Of a DNA stretch of 64,000 nt, positions 26,842 to 37,311 are shown one piece after another (the first letter of the stretch is position 1; every line of letters starts with the position of its first letter). Below the pieces are notes generated by a model. The model did not search any database. It was not told the origin of the DNA and was given only the letters and a program-made list of their open reading frames with translations. The position numbers were made by a program, and so were the translations under genes. This DNA is from Galaxea fascicularis (Eukaryota; Cnidaria; Anthozoa; Scleractinia; Euphylliidae): NCBI GenBank assembly GCA_948470475.1, contig OX419339.1, positions 7,889,185-7,953,184 on the forward strand, in the 5' to 3' direction.

Positions 26842-29600
26842 GTAAGTCACATTTTTCTTAACGTACTGAGATGAGGAGTACCACTAGAATTTTCAGTTGA
26901 ACACTGATGCCTATAGGCAGTGGCACACCAGTAATTTCTTGACATTTTGCATGCAAGTTTTTACAAACTAGTTTTGAAGAAGCTGTGACTAGCTCAATGC
27001 TGCTCGACGAATGATATAGAAAAGTTCCGGTGAAAGAATTGTAATATAAAGTATTTTGGTGTGGTTCAGTGATTGTTTTGTTCAATGTTTTCAACGAACC
27101 TGTGGTATATCCTTTGGAAGCAAGCAAAAACGCTCTTCATCACTTATCAGTTACCCCTCCTGGATTTGCAATTTTCCATGTGGTATACAACCTTGGAGGA
27201 ATGAAATGAAAACAACAACAACAACCGATTCACTTCCAAATGTTTCCTTCTCACTGCGATGACGTTCGAGTCGATTTGCTATCACCAACGTTCTGTTTCG
27301 TGCAAATGGGCGTTCGAGAAATCCAAAGCTCTGATTACTGCATTTCACAAAAACTATGGATTACACCCAAACACCGTAGCGGTGAAATTTCAAATGCCTA
27401 TATAACTAGAATATCTCACCAGTACATATTCCCGAGCAAGCATCCTTGTATTCCGATCCATTTCACACGTATTCCGATCATTATCAAATACCTGAAGTTC
27501 ACATTTACAACGTACAACTTCAATAAGATAAAGTTCCTTAGCGACAGAGACCGTATGCCATTGCTGCAGATTTTACTAAATAAAGTTAGCCAAGACTGAT
27601 TTGGCTGGAAACGAAGCAGTTTTATAGTTGATTTGCTGAGTGGGTGAATAGATGAATTTATAAATGTTTACTTATTGTTGATCCCTTTTTAAACACTGCA
27701 ACTTATTCGTTTGGTCACCACTGGACACACAAGATGTTGGTTTAGTATTGTCAACAGGAAGACGCTTAAATACCATAATTCCTTTATTTAGCTAACTTCC
27801 CCAACCTTATCAAGTACCCACTTCTGAAAACATGTTCCACCCTTTCATCATTTTTCCTCGTGTAGCACGTTTTCGATGAATGAAAAACGAAGATGGCGCC
27901 AAACTATAGGAAATCACGTAGAAACAAACAAACCACGCCTGGGGAGTCACTAGCTTCAAACATTTAAAATATTAAGGCATTGCAAATTATGGAGGAAAAT
28001 GTTGTCTTGCCAGAATTTTTTTGTTTAATTGTTTTAATCTACGGTTGATCTCATTGAGGCTTCAGTTTGGTGATCCTTACTCGATGGATTTTTGTGTATC
28101 AATACTTGCATCAACGGTTTTTTCTAACTGCAAACGTTACAAAGCAACATAAAAGATCTTTATATTGCATAGAAGGATATTTTAACCAGGCCTTTGTTAG
28201 AACAATGGAGGAAGTTTTCAGCAGAGTTGCCTTAGAAAGTAAGCTACCGAGTCAAAGAATAAGTACAAACTGGCCATACAGTAAATACAGAAAAGCCGCC
28301 TAGAGCCGGTAATAGAATTTGGTCCAGAAAAATGAAATGAATATATCCCTTCATCAGATAATAATGTAATAAAACGAAAAAAAAGTGTCTCAAACATTGC
28401 CTTCCTGGTTGCTATAGCTTTGCTTGTGTTATTTGAAGATCAAATAGACAAACAAAGTAACAAATAAGTTAAATACAAGTCAAAAAGTAACCAATATTTA
28501 AGGTATAACTCAATAATGTGTTGCCTCTAGCAGGAATATTTTTCTTGGTGGCACTTGATCAAAGTTGCGTGAGCAAGATAAAACCACTAATTTAAAAGCG
28601 TGGGTTATAGAATGCGTGTTACGATAGATAATTGGTTGTTACGTCCGTATATGAGTGCATCCAAGTCTCATACACAGATAGGCGGTCGACAAAACTATCT
28701 GTGGGTCAACTGGAAATTGATATATACTTTTTTAAATTATACGATAGACCACCGGGTATGCAAATAAATCTTTTTTTAACTGCCTTGGCGTGAGGTATTG
28801 CTTTCTTTGAAATCATTCGGAGTTTGTATTAAAGGTAGCAGGACGAAGAGGTCATTCAATTTATGGACTATAAACATACAAAAGATAGGAGATACTAATA
28901 CTTTAGTTGTTTCTTAACCTGTAAGCTAGAAACAAATGCATTCACTACAAAATATAAGCCAGCCTTGTTGAGATATTTGTCAATAGTTTTTGTGCTCGGT
29001 ATTTGGATAATCTAAGTAATGCTTCGTATTCTGTCTTTATACCCATAGTCATGTCACAAAGTTGACCTTTTGTCCACCGAATGAAAAAGTTTCCGAAAAC
29101 AGGTAACTCTATGCTTATATCACGTGTAAATCGTGGTATTGTCATATTTATTGGCCAAACTTTCTCATAACCCTAAATAGCACACAACAATTTTCACAAA
29201 ACATGCAACAACTTTGATACAACGTTCATAGCTAGTTACGCCCCCTCTCTTAACACGATTAGACAGGCTAGTAATTTTAATAACCAGTTAATGATAAAGA
29301 CCCCCCGTAAAACCAATAGGGCCCGCCAACTCATAGAGAGTACGGAGCGCACGTCAGTGCGTGCCACACCCATCGACGAAAACCCCTGTAGCCTCGGAAA
29401 ATTAAATCAATCTGTTCGATGTGCTTTAATACTTGAAACTTTTCAATTAAGTAAGTATAATTAACAATAAGCTAAACTGTTGAATGTTGATTTTATTTAC
29501 AACAACAATCGAAGGTTTTCGACCCAACAAAGAGGGACTAAGGAAGGAAAGCACAAACCGTAGACATGCGTAAAATTGGAGCCTAATTGCAAATTTCCGA
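26842..29600. other. Between the two duplicated first exons
   Basis: If the upstream start is used this is intron. I searched for copies of exons 2-4 of the downstream gene and saw none. Frames at 27240-27599 and 28067-28303 have no recognisable similarity. Confidence 0.35.
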
Positions 29601-29731
29601 TGTCCGCAAGCACGTTCCATTATAAAACAGACCCATTTGATCAATGCACATAAGTATCTTTGTGTTCTCACTGCGGGGAATACAGCCAGATAGAATTTGA
29701 GACTTCATTCTCTTTGAAACCTTGGATCAGC
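29601..29731 (+). promoter_or_regulatory. TATA promoter of the small secreted-protein gene
   Basis: TATAAAA at 29621-29627, about 105 bases before the ATG at 29732. The segment resembles the region upstream of 26824, with shared ttccgat, TATAAAAc and gacttcatt blocks in the same order. Confidence 0.5.
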
Positions 29732-32700
29732 ATGGCATCAAAAGTTTTGGTAAGTCGATTGGTACGTTATTGGAGGGTCTACTTTTTATTGCTGGCGGAT
29801 ATCATTGGACTTTGCAGTTTGAAGCTGGGCAGTTAAAGGTCACTTTTTTTTTTACTCTTGCAGTCGAATATCAACATTCATGTATATATAGCTTGTTGTT
29901 GATGGATAGAAAAACAAAAAGACTACCAATGTACTAGGATCACTGAGTTACAAATGTTACTTCAAAAAGCTCTTGTAATACACTTAACACATATTTCTTC
30001 TATCTTCGATTCCATGCCATGATCAGAATACTGGTACTCCCTTTTATTTCGGATTGATTGCAATAGAACTCGCTCCTGTTTGTCGGCTAATTCGGTCTTG
30101 GCCAGAAACACAGAACTAAATAATTGAGGAATGAATTGGAAAGATCGTATGTTACTCTATCCGTTAAAAGAAATAGCAACAATAATTTCTGAGTCAAAAG
30201 GAATACTCAAGTGGATAACTAGATAACTAGACTGATAAACTGCGAGTTCTGAAATTCGCTTTGTATTTCCATTTTTTTTCCCCAAAACTGTGGATTGCTA
30301 TTTCGTTTAATCCGAAGTAACTTACGGATAAAAACGTTCGTTTCGATATCGACCGCATATTATCAGAATTCAGTAGAACATTCTTGCTAGATTTCCGTGG
30401 ACTGGCCTCAGTGTCATAAAGAGGCTTCTTAAATGAAGCCTCTAGTTGACGCACTTCTTTCCTTAAGTGACGGCCATTCTTAACTGTTCTGTACAGTACA
30501 GCACAAGGTCAAGGAATAGAGAATACATTTGTGAGTTTGCCGGAAATTATTCTCGGTTTTCTTCAAATAGCGCGCCGTAAGACGTCAAATTTCAACGTGT
30601 CGACTTACAACTTAACTAATCAATACTGAAATTAGAAAGAGTGGTTTGCTCTTTAATTGGCCTGATAAGGTGGAATTGTTAAGAATAAAGCTGTGAGGCG
30701 GACATCACTCCCTAGAAAATTTCCAAAGCTGCTCTCTCGTGTTTAAGGCTCCTTTGATTACAAAACACGTTGTCAACAAAGACAAATCACTCATTAGGTT
30801 AAAAAAATATAGCTAAATGTAGATGAACTAATTATTCTTTATTTGTCAGGAAGAATAATTGATATTCTTAGCATACCTTCGTTGCACTCAATCGTCAGAT
30901 TCCCCCTTGATTTAGAATGGCAAGCTCCATTAATTTGCAGTACGGAAATCGGTCAAGAACATGTTTTTCCGTCTTTACAGTAGGAGATGTCACCAGCTGT
31001 GCAGTGAGAATGCCTTAAACAAACTGGTTGCTCACAAAACAATGCAACACAACACTGAACCAAGTGAAGCAACTAGAAACGCATTTTATATGTCTATCAT
31101 TTCAGAGAACGAAAACCACACACAAACGTGGAAAGCAAAACGCCATTTATGGAAAATAAAAAGAACTTTGACACAGAAGATCGAAAAGGAACTTAATTGT
31201 TCGTGAAAATTCTAGTGCTGCGATGAAAGATAAGATCCTCCCGTTTCACGTAACCCATTCTAAATTGTCGTCAAACCCGGTCGCAAATAGCTTAATTTCA
31301 ATCAACAACGTGTATCTCCAACTATACAGACCAAATTTTGTTTTTTAGTTGCCTCTTTAAGGATAAACTGCCATTATACTCCCCGTTCACTGACGATAGT
31401 GGCTGCGTCTGTCGTTAATAGACTCTTGTATCAAGTGACTTATTTGTTTAGTGTATCACTGTTTATGTGTGACCTATTTTTAGTAGAGCGTTTAATCTTT
31501 GACCTATTCAATGCCTATTTAAAGTGGTAAAATAATTCTATAAGCGATGCAATTGCTCTGCTATGGATGCGTTCTAAAAGCTCTTGATTCGGTAAACGTA
31601 CATTGAACGGTGACTTAAAATACTTAAACGGGGATTTAAAAGAACTGTAGGGGCTAGGATCAGTCCAAATGACAACTTTTGTACCTCCTCGACAACCCCC
31701 CCTCCTCCCCCATCCCTCCCTTAAAAGAACATCATTGACTATGCTAATCTGATCCATTTAATCCGTTTTTCCGGTTTAAGTAAAATATAATCCCACTATC
31801 TCTTTTGAGATGGACAGCTTATTTGTGACACTAGAAAGAGTTCCAGAAATTTCGCGAGAAAAGTGTTAAGCCTTCACGAGTTCCGTAATTTCCCTTCCAA
31901 GTGTGGACTAGCATGCAGATGATATGAATGAAACTATTTAGCATCATTGAAGGGCAATAACGTAAGATGCCCTAAATAAAACATATCAAATAATATTTCT
32001 AGACCGACAACTGAGCAAGAGGTGTGGCTTGGCGGCTCGGCGTTATTGCACAAAGAGCTCAATTAGTCCTCATATAACGGGTTGTGGTGCCGCCTTTTCT
32101 GAAGCCCCACGTAAAAAGGCGGATCAATTGTTCAGCTGATTATAACTGCGATTTGCTAAACTGAATCTCAAATAGCGGCATCTATGAGTCACGTGGCTTG
32201 TTGATCGGAGAGTGAAGCCTCATAGTAACAGATCATTAGTGAAATTACCTCACTTTTGTGCAGGTCAGCTATGTTTAATTTCCTAGTTAAAAGTGAAAAA
32301 CAGAATTGTTTCGGAGGAAGAAGGGAAGCTTGGAGATAAAATGGAATAAATACATTCGAGAATTCCAATACCTCCTGATGGGAGGTTGACTTAACCGGCA
32401 TGTGCCACTCCCTGTGCCTTAACTTAAAAAGAACTACAGGTATGCGTTGAGAAATTAGGCAAACGGACGCCTTTATGAGCTGGGATACCGCCTCCAATCC
32501 GACCAAACATGTTGTACATGTCATGTGGCCCCAGCCTCAGCGAATAATGCTGCTACCGGTGTGCTGCATGTCTGATATAATTGAAGGATGAAATGGTGTA
32601 TATGGGAATAAACGAACAGCTGAATAAATGGTGGAGCACGGATGAATGTATAGATCAGACTTCAATCTTTTTGCATCCATCCACTCATCTAGTCGTACCA

Positions 32701-35700
32701 AGACACGCTGGCGAAAAATGGTAATTGTCTTGGTTATTTACACCTTACTTGTCTTTAACTTTGCAGAGTCTCTTCATTGCTGCAGGGGTGTTGTGGAGGC
32801 CTGTCAAAACGCAGTGCTGCAATAACATTGGCAGATTGAAATCGCTCTACCGAAATAGTACAACGCACAACTTCTTGAAAGTAGAACTGGTGCCTGGAAA
32901 TCAAACCAACATAGCTTTTGTGGGGAATGAAAGTGACCCTATATATACCGGTGAGGATCGGAAGAGGAGGCAATATTTCCAAATGAGGACACATTGACTG
33001 TCATTATTAGATCTACTAAAATAGGTTTTATACAGCGTATAAATGGGATCGGAAAGTGTATGGGGCTTGTTAAGAACAACTGACAAAAATGAAATGATTG
33101 TCCTTTCCCAAAAGCTTTGCAATATTTGCATTTGACAATACTGGACACCTCGGTTGACTTTTAGTCGTGGATTACCTGCGAACATATTCGTGGAGAAGAC
33201 ATTGTACAAATTGAAACAAGGGAAGCTTTATAAATTTTTCAATGATACCAGAGGAATTCGTTACTTATGGTAAAAAAAGCATATTTTTTTTCCACAGAAT
33301 TTCTCATGCAGTGTTTCGGAACAACACCAACTACCCGGTATTGGGTACTTCGATGGAACTTTGATCAGAGCTACTATCTTACAGTCAAAGAAGAAAACGT
33401 TGTACTCGAGGTAAGCATAAATATAAACTCGAAGACGTAGAATGAATAAATTGAAATAAATTAAAAGTAACAAATTGGTCTTTTCAATCACCGAATGTAT
33501 TTCCTTGATGCCAAGTCAGAGACGTGGTCATACTGTGGACGACAACTGTTACACTATTCTGCTACCACCGTACTGCAAACCACCATTGGCTGACTACTAC
33601 CACCACTACCACCACTGACACTAACACTACCACTACCACTGCCTCTACGAGTGCCAATACCACTGCCACTGCCACTGCCACTGCTACTGCCACTGTTACG
33701 TGCTGCTACAGTAACTACTACTACTACTTCTACTAGAAATAACTGTTGGTAAAGAAAAGCCAGTTATCAGGTTTTAACTTTATGGTTTTGTCTATCTCCA
33801 AGAAAGCCACCACGGAAACGGAGGCCCACCGCTTTCGCCGACGACCTATACGTCTAAACTTCACCTTCAGATCCGTATCGACAAACAAATTCATTATCAG
33901 CAATAAAACAGGTCAAGTGTCATTGGTAAGACCAGAGCGTCCAAGAAAGGACCGAAGGACTTTTCTTAGTATGGTGTGTTAACAGGGCTGTCGTAAGTTC
34001 CTTTTATTCCCTTTATAGTTGGCTTTCCACTTGCGAGTATTGTCAGAATCGAAACGGTTCACCAATGATTTCTGCACCCTCCTAACGCCGATGTCGCCCT
34101 GGGCCTGAGATTAAACACTTACCGGTGCGTTTTAGTTAGTTGATTTTCATTAGTAGTTGAACTAGTTTATTAGCCATTTGTGCGCAGTCAGAATAGGTAT
34201 TAGTTCTTCATTCTTTCAACCAATAAGAAACACACTCAACTGAAATCAATTATTGTCAGGCAGTCAGCTTCCATCAGTCAAGGTGGGTGTAGCGAAGACG
34301 GAAAAAGGAACGGTATAGAGCCTGCAGTAGTTACGAAGTATTCATAGGCATTTCTGTGTTTGAATTTGAATTTGCAACTGAGCCAGTTTTTGTAATTTAT
34401 ATCAAGCTACATTATTGACGTACAGATGCTAAAAGATTTGTTCAATTTTATTTATTTCTCACGATCGCACGTAAATGCAATGTATTATTCCACGTGCGAC
34501 ATTTACTAGACTGGAGCTCAGCAGCTGCTTTTGCTTTCGATATTTTGACTATTGAAGTTTCGTTGTTACTGTTCTTCATTGCCGCATTTGGTCATAAATC
34601 AATGTCTCTATTGATTTTAATCACCTGTCGCTTTGCAAGCCGGATTCCATTTTTTTATTTCCCTATAAGGTAACATCGAAGAGGCCTTAAATCCGATTGT
34701 TAGTTTAAATCAGAGAGCAGGTTGAGTAAACCCTCAGTAACTTTTCTTTAAGCTAAATATTTGTTGTTAGTAAAGTTGTAAGTTATGGGAAGTGGCAACT
34801 GTAACAAGGCCTGTTTCGGGAGAAAAACAAAATTCTCCCGACCCGGGAATCTGCTTGGAAATCGTTTGTCGGGAATCGGAAGACTCGGGAATTTTTCTGG
34901 AAATTATCACATAGTTTTGGGACAGTGAAGAAAAAAGCAAAGTATGACATGAATCTTACAAATTTCCTGGAGGACTTAACATTCAGACATAGTGTTACTC
35001 AAACAACCTTTGTCAGAGTTGTCACTCCCCTATTAATTTGCCAAGTAAAGCGGTATATTATATCACTAATCTCGTACCCAGATCTCTTACGGCTTCGTCC
35101 AAAAGAGATCTGGGTACGAGATTATTATATCACATTTACAGACGGAGAAGGCAGAGGGGTAGAGGCTGGTCTACTTTTTTTAATTGGCGTTTAAACAAAC
35201 CTCGAGTAGTTGTACTTTTTTCCCTCAGATGATTTGCACGAACGAACCGTGAAATTACTCTTCAAATCTAGAACTAGGGAAACATACAGACTGCAAGAGA
35301 ACAACTAGGTTAATTTCCACTTTATCTGCAGATGCAAAGTCATCAGCTACCCCCTTACAGTGCACATGTTGGCCCCGACATGGCTAGAAAACGCCAATTT
35401 ATTGTTAGCATCTTGACCTCAATGTCAAAACGAGCAAAAGCCTCTCTCTTTAACTTCCAAGCACGCATCCAGAAAATAAATATTGTCCGCTTGAAAAAAA
35501 ATCGCTTATTTATTTTATTAATATTTAAAAAAATCTACCACAAAAGAAAACCAGCTTATGATTTATTTATTTATTTGGTGAAGCCGAGTAATGGAAAGTT
35601 ATTTTGTTATTAAATCCTAGTCCACTATGTTAATTTGTGAAGAATTGATAAAATTGTTTTGGATAGAATAGTTATATAAAAGAACAAACAAAATGAATAA

Positions 35701-36054
35701 ATATTGCATCTGACTGAAGTAAAGGGTGAATGCTTAATGAAGTTTTCTTCTTAACATAATTTCAATGTTAATTTTGATGCAACCATTTCTTGGACAATTA
35801 TAACTACCGAGTTATTTTTAGAAACGTCTTCCTCTTTGTTTCAGCCAGAGCTTATTTATGCCAAACCTAAGTCTGTCAAGACAACCGATCCTAAAGGTAG
35901 TAGGGAAGTTGAACTCCAACTGATAGACTCCAGCTATCACCGAATTAATTCACAGGATCCTCTCATATCTAATAAACAAGAAAAAACATCAGAGGTCGGA
36001 TGGGGTGGGGACACAGAGAATATGGTTGCTAGCAATTATACTTCGACAGATTGA
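29732..36054 (+). CDS. Unrecognised small secreted glycoprotein, four exons
   Basis: Exons 29732-29749 (MASKVL), 32767-32950, 33298-33410 and 35845-36054 join with phases 0, 1 and 0, each with consensus sites (donors gtaagt, gtgagg, gtaagc; acceptors ttgcag, ccacag, tttcag). The product is 174 residues. The N-terminus spanning intron 1 (MASKVL then SLFIAAGVLW) has a basic residue and a hydrophobic core, so it looks like a signal peptide or anchor. Four N-glycosylation sequons (NST, NQT, NES, NYT) and a CC pair near residue 24 fit an extracellular protein. Exon 3 has alternating aromatic/hydrophobic strands (RYWVLRW, YYLTVKEENVVLE). The C-terminal third is polar and probably disordered. I do not recognise the family. 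The strand pattern made me think of a beta-trefoil cytokine, but no diagnostic motif supports that. Confidence 0.5.
33581..33735. repeat. ACC/ACT trinucleotide-rich tract in intron 3
   Basis: Imperfect ccacta, ccactg and ctacta units with interspersed gac and acg. It lies within the intron between exons 3 and 4 of the small gene. Its open frame (poly-Thr) is an artefact of the repeat. Confidence 0.85.
35068..35123. repeat. Perfect 21 bp hairpin
   Basis: Arms 35068-35088 and 35103-35123 (aatctcgtacccagatctct and complement) are perfectly complementary around a 14-base loop. It sits in the last intron of the small gene and is similar in design and sequence to the hairpin at 53827-53889. Probably a short palindromic repeat element. 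Confidence 0.8.
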
Positions 36055-36448
36055 TACTGCCACTCCTAAGTAGCATAACACAATGCAAATGCCTAATTAA
36101 TTACTCTAGCAACAGTGGTACCTGTTAGAAACGCCCCTTCATTCTAGGTGGGTGACCCCTAAGTTTTATTACAGAACTGGTGATCAGCGGTTTTGAGATT
36201 TAAAATGTCTAAAATCTTCAAAAATTTAAGGTGGTCTTGATTGCCTCTGAAGTTCTATTTGAACTTCGCAGAAAGTTGCTTCTTGATGTGGTAATCATTA
36301 CCTCGTAATTAAAGCAAACAAACAAAATGAAGAGTTCGTTTTTCATCATGAGCTGTAATTAAGGGTGCCTTATGGTCATCTAATGAATCTAACTGAAAAT
36401 AATGGCCATAAAAGTAATTGTTCACAAAGATTGGAATTGGACGTCTAT
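36055..36448. other. 3' flank of the small gene
   Basis: Presumed 3' UTR and intergenic sequence. ATTAAA-type hexamers are present (for example near 36309), but I cannot choose a polyadenylation site. Confidence 0.3.
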
Positions 36449-37134
36449 TTACAGCCGAACCAGCTCAAGCGTACCCCTGTAGATTATTTCAATGAATTGA
36501 TTATTTGAGAATTGAACCCATTTGTCGTTCAGAGAATGCATTCATTTTGGAAACGAGCACATCAATATTCAAATCAAAATTGGCGGTTTCTGATTGGTTC
36601 ATACGAACAACGGATGTTCCTTGTATGGAGAATGTAGCTTGTTTACAAAATGATGGCAAGAAACCAAGACCGAACCTACGAGCCTGAATCTCTGACGCAA
36701 GCAGGGGGGAGGGGGGGGGGGAATTCTTGACTAGTGCAATCGTGGATTTTCCAAAACGCAGAATTCTCATTCTCATAATTTGCAACGCGTGTTGTCCTCA
36801 GAAAGATGGTTAGCCGTTTTCAACGGTACGCCGAACTTTGACTGCTTTTGCCCGTGGTGAGTGTGAGCAAAGATAAGCTTATATGATGTGTAATAGTTAT
36901 AGTGCAAACCAATAGCCTATGGTTGGGAGATAGAAAATGAGCTCTTCCTTGAAGGAATTAGTGACGAGCTTACTTTACTACTTGTTTCAGAAGCTGAATT
37001 TTGATTTGAACATTTATGTGCTCATTTTAAAATGAAAGCATTCTCCGCTGGAACAACCAACGGGTTCAATTTGCGAATATTCGATTCATTAATGGAATCT
37101 ACAGGGATAGGCTTGACCTGGTTTGACTGTAATT
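36449..37134. repeat. Inverted repeat beyond the TMEM151-like 3' end
   Basis: Arms 36449-36581 and 36997-37134 are diverged reverse complements; blocks such as cccctgtagatt, attgaaccc and attcaaatcaaaatt are shared in order. The right arm lies in the presumed 3' flank of the minus-strand TMEM151-like gene. The adjacent 37135-37405 has its own inverted copy at 39971-40190. The spacer holds a poly-G tract (about 36700-36720) and nothing else recognised. Confidence 0.65.
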
Positions 37135-37311
37135 TGCAGTTCACATCAGGTAGTGCTGACACAACAGTCCGAAACTGGTACCGGCGTAATCAGCTACCTA
37201 AAAAGATAATACAAGCAGCACAAATTATTTTGTTTTCTCTTTTGGCCTTCTTTCGTGGATATGCAGGACGTTTTTACATGGGTTTGTTTAGCCTGTTAAG
37301 TGATAACGTTT

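Noticed and set aside
30961..31206. Possible terminal exon (RRCHQLCSENALNKL...) after a good acceptor
   Set aside because: The phase does not fit the MASKVL first exon, and there is no similarity or partner exon.
33524..33736. Threonine-rich protein
   Set aside because: It is the translation of an ACC/ACT microsatellite in an intron.
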